DNA of 64,000 nucleotides from the NCBI GenBank assembly GCA_934444645.1, contig CAKSCV010000005.1, forward strand, positions 72,293-136,292. The letters are read 5' to 3'. A model generated the notes under the pieces. That model was given only the letters and a program-made list of their open reading frames with translations, ran no database searches and was not told where the DNA came from. A program made the position numbers and the translations under genes. Source of the DNA: an uncultured Eubacteriales bacterium. GTDB lineage: Bacteria > Bacillota > Clostridia > Oscillospirales > CAG-382. Below, piece by piece: positions 25,402-33,240 of this stretch. Position 1 is the first letter of the stretch; each line of letters begins with the position of its first letter.

Positions 25402-25490
25402 GTAAGGGCAAGACCTCAAACGGTTGCGCCGAAATAGTTTAGTTTAAAATAACCGCACTATCTTGGCAGAGGGGCGGTTATTTTACTTTT
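25402..25490 (+). ncRNA. Predicted antisense antitoxin RNA of a type I toxin-antitoxin locus
   Basis: An RNA of about 88 nt runs from the promoter at 25368 to the hairpin at 25446-25484. It has no coding frame. It is convergent to, and overlaps by about 45-50 nt, the 3' end of the toxin mRNA, including its last codons and stop. Its 5' half (25406-25431) repeats, in inverted orientation on the DNA, a pattern found in the toxin leader (GGGCAAG...CGGTTGCG). AGACCT in this RNA (25411-25416) can also pair with AGGTCT in the toxin leader. The layout is that of Fst/RNAII and TxpA/RatA systems (established examples); function here is inferred. Confidence 0.65.
25446..25490. terminator. Bidirectional terminator shared by toxin and antitoxin RNAs
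   Basis: An 11-bp stem AAAATAACCGC (25446-25456) with GCGGTTATTTT (25474-25484) and a 17-base loop, with T-rich bases after it on both strands. The toxin stop codon (25478-25480) lies inside the stem. Confidence 0.8.
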
Positions 25491-25549
25491 ATAGTAAATG
25501 CTATCAAAAGCAAGAGGAAAAGAAAAACAAATCCTATGTACTTCTTCAT
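25478..25549 (-). CDS. Candidate type I toxin, 23-residue hydrophobic peptide
   Basis: The peptide begins MKKYIGFVFLF, continues with a run of Leu/Ile, and ends FTIKVK: one transmembrane helix with lysines at both ends, the usual form of a membrane-acting type I toxin. ATG 25549 is 6 bases after GGGGGTG; an in-frame ATG at 25555 abuts the ribosome site and is less likely. The ribosome site is locked in a GAAA-capped hairpin (25558-25571). It has its own consensus promoter, a structured leader of about 80 nt and a 3' end covered by the antisense RNA. I do not recognise the peptide as Fst, Ldr, TxpA or the Hol-Tox family, though it is short enough that this means little. Too short for usual gene finders. 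Confidence 0.65.
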   Translation of the reverse strand: MKKYIGFVFLFLLLLIAFTIKVK

Positions 25550-25555
25550 AGCCAT

Positions 25556-25634
25556 CACCCCCTTTCGGGAGCGACGCAACCGCCGGTGAAACACCGCTAA
25601 GAGACCTTGCCCTGCCGGAATTACTCCCGGCAGG
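25556..25634 (-). promoter_or_regulatory. Structured 5' leader of the toxin mRNA with hidden ribosome site
   Basis: Three hairpins are seen in transcript order. First, an 8-bp 5'-end stem CCTGCCGG/CCGGCAGG (25611-25634). Second, a small CGGTG/CACCG stem (25584-25596). Third, CTCCC-gaaa-GGGGG (25558-25571), which pairs the Shine-Dalgarno. A 5'-end stem-loop and a sequestered ribosome site are typical of type I toxin mRNAs. Confidence 0.65.
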
Positions 25635-25638
25635 CTCT

Positions 25639-25667
25639 ATTATACATCAAAAAACCAAATATGTCAA
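25639..25667 (-). promoter_or_regulatory. Consensus promoter of the toxin mRNA
   Basis: On the reverse strand, TTGACA (25662-25667) and TATAAT (25639-25644) with a 17-base spacer, a perfect sigma-A consensus. The start would be near 25632. Confidence 0.85.
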
Positions 25668-25678
25668 TACTGCTTCCA

Positions 25679-25844
25679 CCGCCGTGAGCGGCTTTTTTAT
25701 GCCTGTTTACTGCCACCGTCCAGAATATGAAGAAGATTGCAATGGCTCTCTTCTCTTTCCTTTTTGTTTTTGCAAAACTCAAACCCACCTCTTGCTAAAA
25801 AGGTGGGTTTGTCAGTAACCTGAGCCGCGCATTTGCGCGGCTCA
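25679..25844. repeat. Three successive hairpins; no gene seen between 25670 and 25870
   Basis: A short CCGC/GCGG hairpin followed by six T (25679-25698) acts as a possible forward terminator. Next come a 10-bp stem AAACCCACCT/AGGTGGGTTT (25781-25790 with 25801-25810) and a 10-bp stem TGAGCCGCGC/GCGCGGCTCA (25821-25844). The last two lack T runs. They insulate the toxin-antitoxin locus from the sigma factor gene. Confidence 0.5.
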
Positions 25845-25870
25845 GATTATGCAAAATTCTCTTTTTCTCC

Positions 25871-25898
25871 TTAACCGTTGCCTTCGAACCGATACTAT
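25871..25898 (+). promoter_or_regulatory. Possible promoter of the long sigma factor gene
   Basis: TTAACC at 25871 and TACTAT at 25893 with a 16-base spacer. The AAC in the -35 is typical of ECF-type promoters, so self-regulation is possible; this is weak evidence. Confidence 0.4.
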
Positions 25899-25934
25899 AC
25901 AGATGAAAGCTTTCAAACAAAGAAAGGTGAAAAC

Positions 25935-27500
25935 ATGGACAATAAGCAAGCGGCAAAAAGGATTTCTGAAAACCTCACATCGTTTTACGGCTATGCATTT
26001 GCACGTCTGTATGATAAAAACGACGTCGACGATCTGACGTCGGAGATCGTCTATGAGATCCTTCGCTCTTCGTCACGGCTAAGCGATGAATCCGCTTTTT
26101 GGGCATTTGCATGGAAGATCGCCGAAAATACGTTCCGGAAATTCATTCGCCGCAAAGAACGTTCCGGTAAAGCTGAACCGCTTCCGGAAGATATCGAACT
26201 GCCGGATACCGCGCCGACGCCGGAGGAAGCGTATATCGAAAAGGAATCTGCAAAAGAAAGTATCTTCCTTTTGCGCAGAGAGCTTTCGCTCTTGTCCCAA
26301 ACGCACCGCGAGGTCAGCGTTGCTTATTACATCCATCACAAAACCTGTTCCGAAATTGCCAAAGAACAGCATATTTCCGTCGATATGGTGAAATATCATC
26401 TGTTCAAAACAAGAAAACTTTTGAAAGAAGGAATCGGTATGACGCGTAATTTAGGAGAAAAAAGCTACAATCCCGGTGTTTTCCGCATCAATTTCTGGGG
26501 CGACCAAAACTGTTACCTTGACCTGTTTCGCCGCAAGCTTCCCGGCTCGATCATGCTGGCCGCCTATGACATTCCGATGACAGCGCAGGAGCTGTCTGTC
26601 GAATTGGGCGTGGCGATGCCGTATTTAGAGGAAGAACTGGCGATATTGGTAAAAGCAGGTGTGCTTTTGAAAACCGGCGAAAAATACAGAACCAATTTAG
26701 TGATTCTCACAGAAGCCTATGAAAAGGACTTTGACCGAAGAACGAAAAACTTCTACAAAGCCACTGCCGATGCGCTCTATGAGAATGCGGCGGAACTTCT
26801 CCCATCGCTGCGAAAGCTCTCGTTTGAGGGAAACGATTCCAACGACAACTGCCTTTTATGGTTACTGTTAAACATCACCATGATGCAGGGCTATTATTTG
26901 GCAAATGAAACTTCGCCGATGGGAGAACCAAAAAAATGGCCGCTCGGCGGCTGCGGCTTTCTTCACGGGCTTGATAATAACTATACGTACCGTCATTTCA
27001 ACGACATTTGTACGGACAAGAATGCTGCGGCATGGTTTACGGCGGTGAACTATACTGTCATTGAACCGTGCCAGAGGTATTTATACGAAAAATTCGACCG
27101 GCGAACCGAAGCCATGTGTGCAGCCATTCGCGGCGAAAAGGCAGACGAGCGTAATGACACGATTCCGGAGCTTATCGCCGGCGGCTTTATTCGTTGTACA
27201 GACGGCGTGTTAAAAGCGCGCTTTCCGGTGTTTGACGAGAGCACATTTTCGGCGGTTACGGCACTGTTAAAGGGGATGACCGAGAAAGCTTCCGCACTGA
27301 TGATTGAAATTTCGGACATGGGAGAAAAGCTCCTTCGCGAATATGTGCCGGATTCCGTCAAGGATCAGTGCGGCGATATTGCCAAAATTCATCATCGGCT
27401 GAACACCATGGCGTTTTTGATGGAAAGTTTGGTGGCGGACGGAAAATTGACTGTACCGCATGAGCCGACGCCGCTTGGAGTCTATGGGGTCAAGGTCTGA
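25935..27500 (+). CDS. ECF-like sigma factor with a long C-terminal domain
   Basis: A 521-residue protein. Residues about 8-80 are a sigma-70 region 2 (DLTSEIVYEILRSSSRLSDE, AFWAFAWKIAENTFRKFIRR). Residues about 115-165 are region 4 with a helix-turn-helix (HREVSVAYYIHHKTCSEIAK, DMVKYHLFKTRKLL). The remaining ~350 residues begin with a winged-helix-like segment (MTAQELSVELGVAMPYLEEE) followed by a helical region that I do not recognise. Standard ECF factors are under 200 residues, so the C-terminal part is likely a built-in sensor that replaces an anti-sigma partner (inference). I start at ATG 25935 (AAAGGTG ahead); no anti-sigma gene is next to it. Confidence 0.75.
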   Translation: MDNKQAAKRISENLTSFYGYAFARLYDKNDVDDLTSEIVYEILRSSSRLSDESAFWAFAWKIAENTFRKFIRRKERSGKAEPLPEDIELPDTAPTPEEAYIEKESAKESIFLLRRELSLLSQTHREVSVAYYIHHKTCSEIAKEQHISVDMVKYHLFKTRKLLKEGIGMTRNLGEKSYNPGVFRINFWGDQNCYLDLFRRKLPGSIMLAAYDIPMTAQELSVELGVAMPYLEEELAILVKAGVLLKTGEKYRTNLVILTEAYEKDFDRRTKNFYKATADALYENAAELLPSLRKLSFEGNDSNDNCLLWLLLNITMMQGYYLANETSPMGEPKKWPLGGCGFLHGLDNNYTYRHFNDICTDKNAAAWFTAVNYTVIEPCQRYLYEKFDRRTEAMCAAIRGEKADERNDTIPELIAGGFIRCTDGVLKARFPVFDESTFSAVTALLKGMTEKASALMIEISDMGEKLLREYVPDSVKDQCGDIAKIHHRLNTMAFLMESLVADGKLTVPHEPTPLGVYGVKV

Positions 27501-27685
27501 TTTCCTGCGCTAAAAAGCACACGGAGCACGCAGTTCCGCGGTAGCAAAAAGATTAAATTCAGATTGAACAAATTTTTTGGCTAGGTGCGCTGCTTTGAGG
27601 TTCGCGAGTCTCCGGGCTCCGGAGAAGGCTCAAATTGCCGAGCAAAAAGATGTTTTTGACAAAATAACAGGCATTTATCGGGTAA

Positions 27686-27726
27686 CCGGCGATTTCGGAA
27701 AACCGCAGATTTTCCAAAATCGCCGG
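27686..27726. repeat. Long inverted repeat, 16 of 17 bp paired
   Basis: 27686-27702 pairs with 27710-27726 (CCGGCGATTTcGGAAAA against its complement) around a 7-base loop, one mismatch. It lacks a T run, so it may be an insertion-element end or a recombination hairpin. Confidence 0.6.
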
Positions 27727-27779
27727 CAATGCTTTGAATTGGTGCGGCGTCCTGCTTTTCAAAATCCTTGATTTTGTTT

Positions 27780-27950
27780 TCGTACTCGCCGATCCTCGCG
27801 GCCATTGCCGTCAAGTCGTCGCTTGCCTTGTATGTCCTCGTGATCCGGAGCGCAAAAGCCGTGTGCGGAGATCTCCACACCATCCGCGCCGAGCTGCATA
27901 TAAAAAGCATTCCTTGAGACAAGCGTAAATAATTCAGAAAGGGTATGATT
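27780..27950 (-). pseudogene. Decayed phage minor capsid protein fragment
   Basis: One reverse-strand frame reads LFTLVSRNAFYMQLGADGVE, then ISAHGFCAPDHEDIQGK. The GADGVEISAH...APDH...QG pattern is the hallmark of phage minor capsid protein 2 / Mu F-like head proteins (family recall). The frame has no start, is soon broken, and the continuing similarity seems to switch frames near 27820. It is a remnant of a second phage, separate from the prophage at 46.8 kb or an old copy of a relative. Confidence 0.6.
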
Positions 27951-28002
27951 TAGCCTTGACTATATCATACAAGATTAACATGAGAGAAGATATGACAAAC
28001 AA

Positions 28003-28161
28003 ATGTATACCATGCTTCGAATGATATTGGAAATCGTCGAAGGCTGCAAAGACCTTGAAGAAGCAAAAGAAAAAATAAGAGCTTTACTTAAAAATAAGCA
28101 AAGCTCAAACCACAAAACAAGAACGAGCGGTACTTGCCGTTCACCTTTGCAAAAACAATAA
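28003..28161 (+). CDS. Possible small protein, 52 residues
   Basis: A frame from ATG 28003 reads MYTMLRMILEIVEGCKDLEE followed by a charged helix EAKEKIRALLKNK and a basic tail. The helix pattern looks protein-like and resembles small phage-encoded helical proteins, but the ribosome site is weak (AGAGAAGA far upstream). I do not recognise a family. It may be a leftover of the same phage relic. Confidence 0.3.
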   Translation: MYTMLRMILEIVEGCKDLEEAKEKIRALLKNKQSSNHKTRTSGTCRSPLQKQ

Positions 28162-28292
28162 CGTTCCTATATACCCGTTTAACCGGATATCTCCCAAAAA
28201 TACTCTCAACATTTTTTGAAGCTTGGTGTAACATATCATTGAAAAAAACGGCACAATTCGCTGTTTTCCCTATGCGTCCGATGCTTTTGGGG

Positions 28293-29585
28293 TTAATCTT
28301 TGTCCCCATTGTAACGCTCTTTCGCCTGCGCCATCCGCAGCAGCTCCTCGGTCATCCGATAGCCCTCCTCCGGCGCAAGGCACGCACCGAAACACAAATC
28401 CTTTTCGTACAGATAACTGTTTTCGGCAAACGCTTCACGGGTCGCCACATAACCGCAGCCGCTGTTGGCAAACGAAATGACTATGTTATCGGTCGTTGCG
28501 GCGTGTGCTTTGATATATTTTCCGAAATACACAAACATTTCACCCGGAAAAGCATAAACCGATACAGTTCCGACGCGGATGTACTGCAAATACACGCTTG
28601 CGGCGGCGTCCTTGACGTTTGCCTGATAATAACATAAATTCCGAATGGCGGTAATGTCCTTGTTGTCTGCCAGGCGGCGGATTTCGGCAAGCGTTTCTTC
28701 CTCCGTTAAAATGCGGCGTGTAACGGGGAAGCTTTGCTTTTTGCATACGATGCCGTCTCCGATGGGCTTTGCGTGCGGCAACGCATCCAAACACGCCTTT
28801 TTCAACACGTTTCCCATGGTGATATAGGTGTCGTCCGGCATTGTGCCGCCGCGTGCCGGATCAAAATGGTTGATATCGGCGCTTGTTCCGGCAAAGAACA
28901 CCGTTATAAAATCATTTCCGAATTCTTTTTTCAGTTCCTTGGCAAGCACTGCGGCAAAGGCTCCCGAATATTGAGACCCGGGCGTACAATCCTGATGGCA
29001 GGCGAACGCAACAATAGCTCCGAGCGGCGTTCCTTCGGTGCTTCGAAAAAACAGGAGCGGAACGTCCGTATCGATTTCGCCGAACGGCTCTTGGACAGCT
29101 TCGGTAAAAACATTGGTGCGAAGCGAGCCGTCTTTCATGCGGCTGGTGCGGTTGAAGGAAATGCCTTCCGCTTTTCCGACGGCAAATACGCCGTCACTTG
29201 CGGCAAGCCGCCGATATGCCAAAATCACGCTGTCGGCAATCAGCCGATAACAAACGTCCTTATACGGCGCATCCGCATAAGCCCCGATTTCGGGATTGTC
29301 AGTGATCGGAATACCTTTATGCGTGTGATTGACGGCAATCAGAATATTTTCCGGCTGAATGCCGGTGTAGGCGGTGATGCGCCCGGTGACCGCGTCGTGC
29401 AAATCGTCCGGCAGTTCGCACGAATCAATGTCGATAAAAGCGGCGACCGTTCCGTCCGATTCCAAAACGGCTGTGCGGACATACAGCGGATCCAGAACAT
29501 CCTCGGCTGTGTGGTTGATATAATAACCGGCAAGATAACAGCCAAGCGGCGGTGTAATATCTTTTTCATAAAATGCGGCTCTCAT
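28293..29585 (-). CDS. Neutral/alkaline ceramidase-like hydrolase
   Basis: A 430-residue protein that starts AAFYEKDITPPLGCYLAGY, the typical opening of the N-terminal domain of neutral/alkaline non-lysosomal ceramidases and their bacterial relatives. Histidine motifs for a metal centre appear as AVNHTHKGIP and AFACHQDCTPG, and SADINHFDPARGG follows. There is no signal peptide. True ceramidases hydrolyse ceramide amide bonds; short cytosolic bacterial homologues of this length are of unknown substrate. The start ATG 29585 has GAGGGA ahead. It has its own promoter and is a single-gene unit. Confidence 0.8.
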   Translation of the reverse strand: MRAAFYEKDITPPLGCYLAGYYINHTAEDVLDPLYVRTAVLESDGTVAAFIDIDSCELPDDLHDAVTGRITAYTGIQPENILIAVNHTHKGIPITDNPEIGAYADAPYKDVCYRLIADSVILAYRRLAASDGVFAVGKAEGISFNRTSRMKDGSLRTNVFTEAVQEPFGEIDTDVPLLFFRSTEGTPLGAIVAFACHQDCTPGSQYSGAFAAVLAKELKKEFGNDFITVFFAGTSADINHFDPARGGTMPDDTYITMGNVLKKACLDALPHAKPIGDGIVCKKQSFPVTRRILTEEETLAEIRRLADNKDITAIRNLCYYQANVKDAAASVYLQYIRVGTVSVYAFPGEMFVYFGKYIKAHAATTDNIVISFANSGCGYVATREAFAENSYLYEKDLCFGACLAPEEGYRMTEELLRMAQAKERYNGDKD

Positions 29586-29627
29586 ACAAATCCCTCTTTT
29601 TTGGCGAAATGTGTTTTTCCAAATAGC

Positions 29628-29656
29628 ATTGTAGCACGATTCCTGTATGGGGTCAA
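29628..29656 (-). promoter_or_regulatory. Promoter of the ceramidase-like gene
   Basis: On the reverse strand, TTGACC (29651-29656) and TACAAT (29628-29633) with a 17-base spacer. Confidence 0.8.
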
Positions 29657-29735
29657 TGAAAAAACGATTGAAAAAGCTGCACAAAAAGAAGCATTGTCCG
29701 CCGAAGAAGCGTTTGCGATGCTTCCGCAGCGGCAG

Positions 29736-29772
29736 AAAAAACAGTCCCTTTCATCCATCGGAGAAAGGGACT
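29736..29772 (-). terminator. Terminator of the solute-binding lipoprotein gene
   Basis: On the reverse strand, AGTCCCTTTC/GAAAGGGACT (10 bp, 10-base loop) followed by GTTTTTT. Confidence 0.9.
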
Positions 29773-29790
29773 GCGGCTTTATTGGGATGG

Positions 29791-31725
29791 TCAGGCGGCA
29801 TCCGCTTCGGAAGCGGTGTCGGCGGTATCGGCCGTATCAGCGGCGGTTTCGTCACCGGCGTCGTCCGCATTTTCTTTTGCGGCGGCATCTTCGGCGGCAA
29901 TCTCAGCCTCGAGAGCGGCTTCTTCTTCGGCAGCCTTTTCGGCTTTGGCTTGTTCTTCGGCCTGCTCTTGCGCCGCAAGCTCGGCGGCGATTTCTTCTGC
30001 CGACTTGTAAATATCGTTATAGGTTTCGACCTGCTCGGACACGACAAAATACGAAGTATTCTTTTCGGCGGAGGTCTTTTGCTGGGTGGCAAGCTTGCCG
30101 AATACGCCTAAGAGAGCCGAACCGTCGGAGTTCCACTGTGCGCCGAGGGCATTCAATTCACGTCCGGCGATGTTGAATACTTCATCCACTGTCATTTCAC
30201 CGTTTTGGATGCGCTTAAGAGCTTCGGTGGAGAAAATTTTGACGCATTCGTAGATGGATTTGGAATCCACATCGTCAAAGTTCAGGTTGAAGCCGAAATA
30301 AGCACTGGGTGCGGTGCCGAGGTTGGTTTCCTTGGCTTTTTCGACATAATCGGCATTTTCTTCGGTGGTATACTTGATATAGGTGTTTCCGGTGAGGAAA
30401 TTGTTCATGCGATAGGTATTTTCCGCGTCGGTATCAATGTAGGTGACAATGCCGTTTTCTGCGCGGTAATGCTTGCCGGAAATCCCGTATTGCAGGAGAT
30501 TTGCAAGCTCGGAATCCGTATTGAACAGCTCGATAAGCTCAGCGGCCTTGCTCTTGTGGATGGAATAAGCACTCACGCACATGGCGGATTTGAAAGCTTC
30601 CTTCGCGGTTACGCGCGGAATGTCATACAGATATGCCTGGTAGGTCGTGCCGTTTTCATCCGTCCATTCGCGGTCGATGAGATGGTCGGAGGTGACATAT
30701 TCGATGGCATATTTTGCATCGGTAACGCCGTTTGCGGAGGCAACATAGCCGTTTTGACGGTAGGAGGCTGTTTTCTTTAAGTAGTCGGCATAGGCGGAAT
30801 TGTTTAAGTAAACCGGATAGCTGGAGGCGGAGATCTGGGTCAATTTGGAGAGCGAGAAGAGAATTCCGTCGTAGATTTCGGCACCGGCCATTTCGGGCAG
30901 GTCGGAAATCGGATAGTAGCCGGGTTCATTGGCTTTGATGAGGGAGAGGTAATCGCCCATATCCTCGATTTTGCGCAAATCGTGCACAGAATAATGATAC
31001 TTGTCGAGAAGATCCTTATTGAAGACTAAGAACTCGTATTTGCCGTCCATTTTGAAGTTTACCGGAATGCCGTAGGTTTTTCCGTTGATGGCGGTGGTGG
31101 AGAGGATCGTTGGATGAATGTATTTGGTAAGAACCTTGCGGTCGTATTTGATATCGATTTCGGCAAGGCGTTCGTCGTCGGAAAGCTCTAAGAACTTGTC
31201 GTAGTCATCCACCACAAAAACGTCGATCTGCGGTTCGGGAAGCGTGATGTCATCAATGTCGAACACATAGTCGATGGCTTCGTTGAAGGTCATTTGCGAA
31301 ACGTCCTTCACGGCAGGTTTATCCGTTTTTTCGGTCGTGTCGGCAGAAGCATTGTCAGCTGCGTCGGCAGAAGCGTCGGCGGAATCCGCTGCTTCGGCAT
31401 CCAAAAGAGCAATCTCGTCTGCCACATAATTGATGGTAGAGTCCTCGGCTGCATCAACGGCGGCCCAATATTCATCGGGCTTCAGATAGTTGATTTTGAT
31501 GAGCATTTTATATTTCGGAACGGTAATTTCATTGATGGCCATCTGCACTTCGCGTGCGGCAGAGGGACTTGTTTCGTCCTCGGTCATAATAAACATATTG
31601 AGTGCGACAATGCCGCTTGTCTCGTTTTCGTCGTTGTTGTTCTTTTTGGCACAGCCACCGGCCGCAAAAGCGGTGAAGACCATGACGGCGGCAAGAAGAA
31701 AGGATAATACTCTCTTAGATTTCAT
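29791..31725 (-). CDS. Extracellular solute-binding lipoprotein with Ala/acidic inserts
   Basis: A 644-residue protein with a lipoprotein signal peptide: basic start, hydrophobic core and lipobox AAGGC near residue 25. The body resembles ABC-transporter family 1 solute-binding proteins (INGKTYGIPVNFKMDGKYEF, LVFNKDLLDKYHY, ELIELFNTDSELANLLQYG). Two low-complexity stretches are unusual: an Ala/Asp/Ser-rich segment at about 108-135 and an Ala/Glu-rich C-terminal tail of about 70 residues (from about 573). No permease or ATPase genes are adjacent, so the ligand and partners are unknown. It has its own promoter and terminator. Confidence 0.8.
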   Translation of the reverse strand: MKSKRVLSFLLAAVMVFTAFAAGGCAKKNNNDENETSGIVALNMFIMTEDETSPSAAREVQMAINEITVPKYKMLIKINYLKPDEYWAAVDAAEDSTINYVADEIALLDAEAADSADASADAADNASADTTEKTDKPAVKDVSQMTFNEAIDYVFDIDDITLPEPQIDVFVVDDYDKFLELSDDERLAEIDIKYDRKVLTKYIHPTILSTTAINGKTYGIPVNFKMDGKYEFLVFNKDLLDKYHYSVHDLRKIEDMGDYLSLIKANEPGYYPISDLPEMAGAEIYDGILFSLSKLTQISASSYPVYLNNSAYADYLKKTASYRQNGYVASANGVTDAKYAIEYVTSDHLIDREWTDENGTTYQAYLYDIPRVTAKEAFKSAMCVSAYSIHKSKAAELIELFNTDSELANLLQYGISGKHYRAENGIVTYIDTDAENTYRMNNFLTGNTYIKYTTEENADYVEKAKETNLGTAPSAYFGFNLNFDDVDSKSIYECVKIFSTEALKRIQNGEMTVDEVFNIAGRELNALGAQWNSDGSALLGVFGKLATQQKTSAEKNTSYFVVSEQVETYNDIYKSAEEIAAELAAQEQAEEQAKAEKAAEEEAALEAEIAAEDAAAKENADDAGDETAADTADTADTASEADAA

Positions 31726-31805
31726 GTGCTTACGGTTCCTCTCTGATATGAATTCTGATGTGAAAAAGCAGCGGTTGACAGGTAGGTATACTGCCGATAT
31801 TTACT

Positions 31806-31834
31806 ATTTTACACCAAGGAAGTTCGGATGTCAA
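31806..31834 (-). promoter_or_regulatory. Promoter of the solute-binding lipoprotein gene
   Basis: On the reverse strand, TTGACA (31829-31834) and TAAAAT (31806-31811) with a 17-base spacer. Confidence 0.8.
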
Positions 31835-31911
31835 GAAGCAACTGTTTTTTTGTTGAATCCATCCAAATGCACCTTGGAAAAACTATACATTTTGCCTAAA
31901 GCAAGCGACCG

Positions 31912-33162
31912 TTACAGGGTGAAATGCTGCGGAATTCCGTTCGTATAGACCGTTTCGCACTCACCTTTGATGAGCGGCATCAAATAATCGATGCATTGAC
32001 GGGTCACACCTTTGCCGTCGGGCGTGATAAAATCGTTCGGAACGATTTTTACGCGGTTGGCAGAAGCACTCACGTCCACATCCGTCACACCGATTTCATA
32101 CGGTTCGGAACCGTCCGCATTTTTGCGTACAAAGGCCATCATCCGTCCGCTCTTTCCGGAAACGGCTGCTTTGACGGCTTCGCGGCCGATGAGCATGGAT
32201 TCCTCAATGTCGGTTTTGGATGCCAAATGCGAGGCACAGCGCTGCAAAACGCTTAATTCCACCGAGCGGCATTTGCAGCCGATCTCGTCGCGGATGAGGT
32301 TTTCCAAATATTTTCCCGTGCCGGAAAGATAGGCATGTCCGAAAATATCCACCACGCCGCTCATGGCAGCCTTGGCCACATAGTCGCCATCCTTGTTGCG
32401 GATGCCTTCGGAAACAGCCACAAGCACGAAGCTTTTGCCGGGAATATTGAGTTTGTTCATCACGTCGCTTAAAAAGCGTTCCGTGTCAAATGGCACCTCG
32501 GGCAGATAAATGAGATCCGCACCGACCCCGGCAATTTCCTTGGTTAATCCGGCTGCTGCGGTTAACCAGCCGGCGTCGCGTCCCATCAGTTCCACCACCG
32601 TCACCGCCTTTTGACGGTACACGGCGCAGTCCCGGACGATTTCCGCAAGGCTGGAGGCAATATATTTGGCTGCCGAGCCGAAGCCGGGCGTGTGGTCGGT
32701 AAAGCAGAGGTCGTTGTCGATGGTTTTCGGAACGCCGATAAAGCGCGTTGCGGTCGGATTGACGGCAGGATGCTTCTCCCGGTAGGCCTCAAGCTTTGCA
32801 ACGGCATCCATGCTGTCGTTACCGCCAATGTAGAAGAAATAGCCGATATTGTATTTTTCAAGCACCGCGAAAATTCTCTCGAGCTGCTTTTCTTCGGTCA
32901 GCTTCACGCGGCAGGAGCCGAGCGCGGCTGCCGGTGTTAAGGATAAAAGCCGCAGGTCTTCTTCTCGGTTTTGGGCAAAGCGGCTGTTTAGCTCCACAAG
33001 CTCTTCTTTCATAAAGCCTTCGATGCCGTGCCGCATTCCGTAAATCCGGTCAATGGACGCGTTTTCATCGAGACAGCCGGCAATCACACCGGCAAGAGTG
33101 GCATTGATCGCAGCGGTCGGTCCGCCCGACTGCCCGATGACGGCATTTTTTGTTTCAGTCAT
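31912..33162 (-). CDS. pfp: 6-phosphofructokinase, pyrophosphate-dependent type
   Basis: A 416-residue glycolytic enzyme that phosphorylates fructose 6-phosphate. Motifs are IGQSGGPTAAINATL at the start, FYIGGNDSMD (about residue 114), VPKTIDNDL, TPGFGSAAKY and ELMGRDAGWLTAAAGL. Asn-Asp in GGNDS in place of the Gly-Asp-Gly of ATP-dependent enzymes points to pyrophosphate as phosphate donor; the catalytic Asp of TIDND is kept. I start at ATG 33162 with GGAG ahead. It follows the MreD-like gene on the same strand. Confidence 0.85.
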   Translation of the reverse strand: MTETKNAVIGQSGGPTAAINATLAGVIAGCLDENASIDRIYGMRHGIEGFMKEELVELNSRFAQNREEDLRLLSLTPAAALGSCRVKLTEEKQLERIFAVLEKYNIGYFFYIGGNDSMDAVAKLEAYREKHPAVNPTATRFIGVPKTIDNDLCFTDHTPGFGSAAKYIASSLAEIVRDCAVYRQKAVTVVELMGRDAGWLTAAAGLTKEIAGVGADLIYLPEVPFDTERFLSDVMNKLNIPGKSFVLVAVSEGIRNKDGDYVAKAAMSGVVDIFGHAYLSGTGKYLENLIRDEIGCKCRSVELSVLQRCASHLASKTDIEESMLIGREAVKAAVSGKSGRMMAFVRKNADGSEPYEIGVTDVDVSASANRVKIVPNDFITPDGKGVTRQCIDYLMPLIKGECETVYTNGIPQHFTL

Positions 33163-33240
33163 GTTTTTTCTCCGCATTTATTTTGATTGATATGGACTTG
33201 ATATTGGTGATTTTTACGTATTTTTTCGGCTTTTACGCTT

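Larger units (their letters stand above)
27501..28292. other. Low-coding stretch with phage relics
   Basis: This stretch between the sigma factor and the ceramidase-like gene holds a large imperfect inverted repeat, a decayed phage minor-capsid fragment and one possible small gene, each listed separately. The longest remaining frames do not resemble known proteins and overlap the relics. It is best read as the scar of a lost mobile element. Confidence 0.5.

Noticed and set aside
28088..28309. Reverse 73-codon frame
   Set aside because: No ribosome site, overlaps the end of the ceramidase-like gene and matches nothing I recognise; may be decayed sequence.
28734..30176. Open frame of 480 codons on the forward strand
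   Set aside because: It runs antisense to two well-supported genes and across a promoter; the product has no protein-like pattern.
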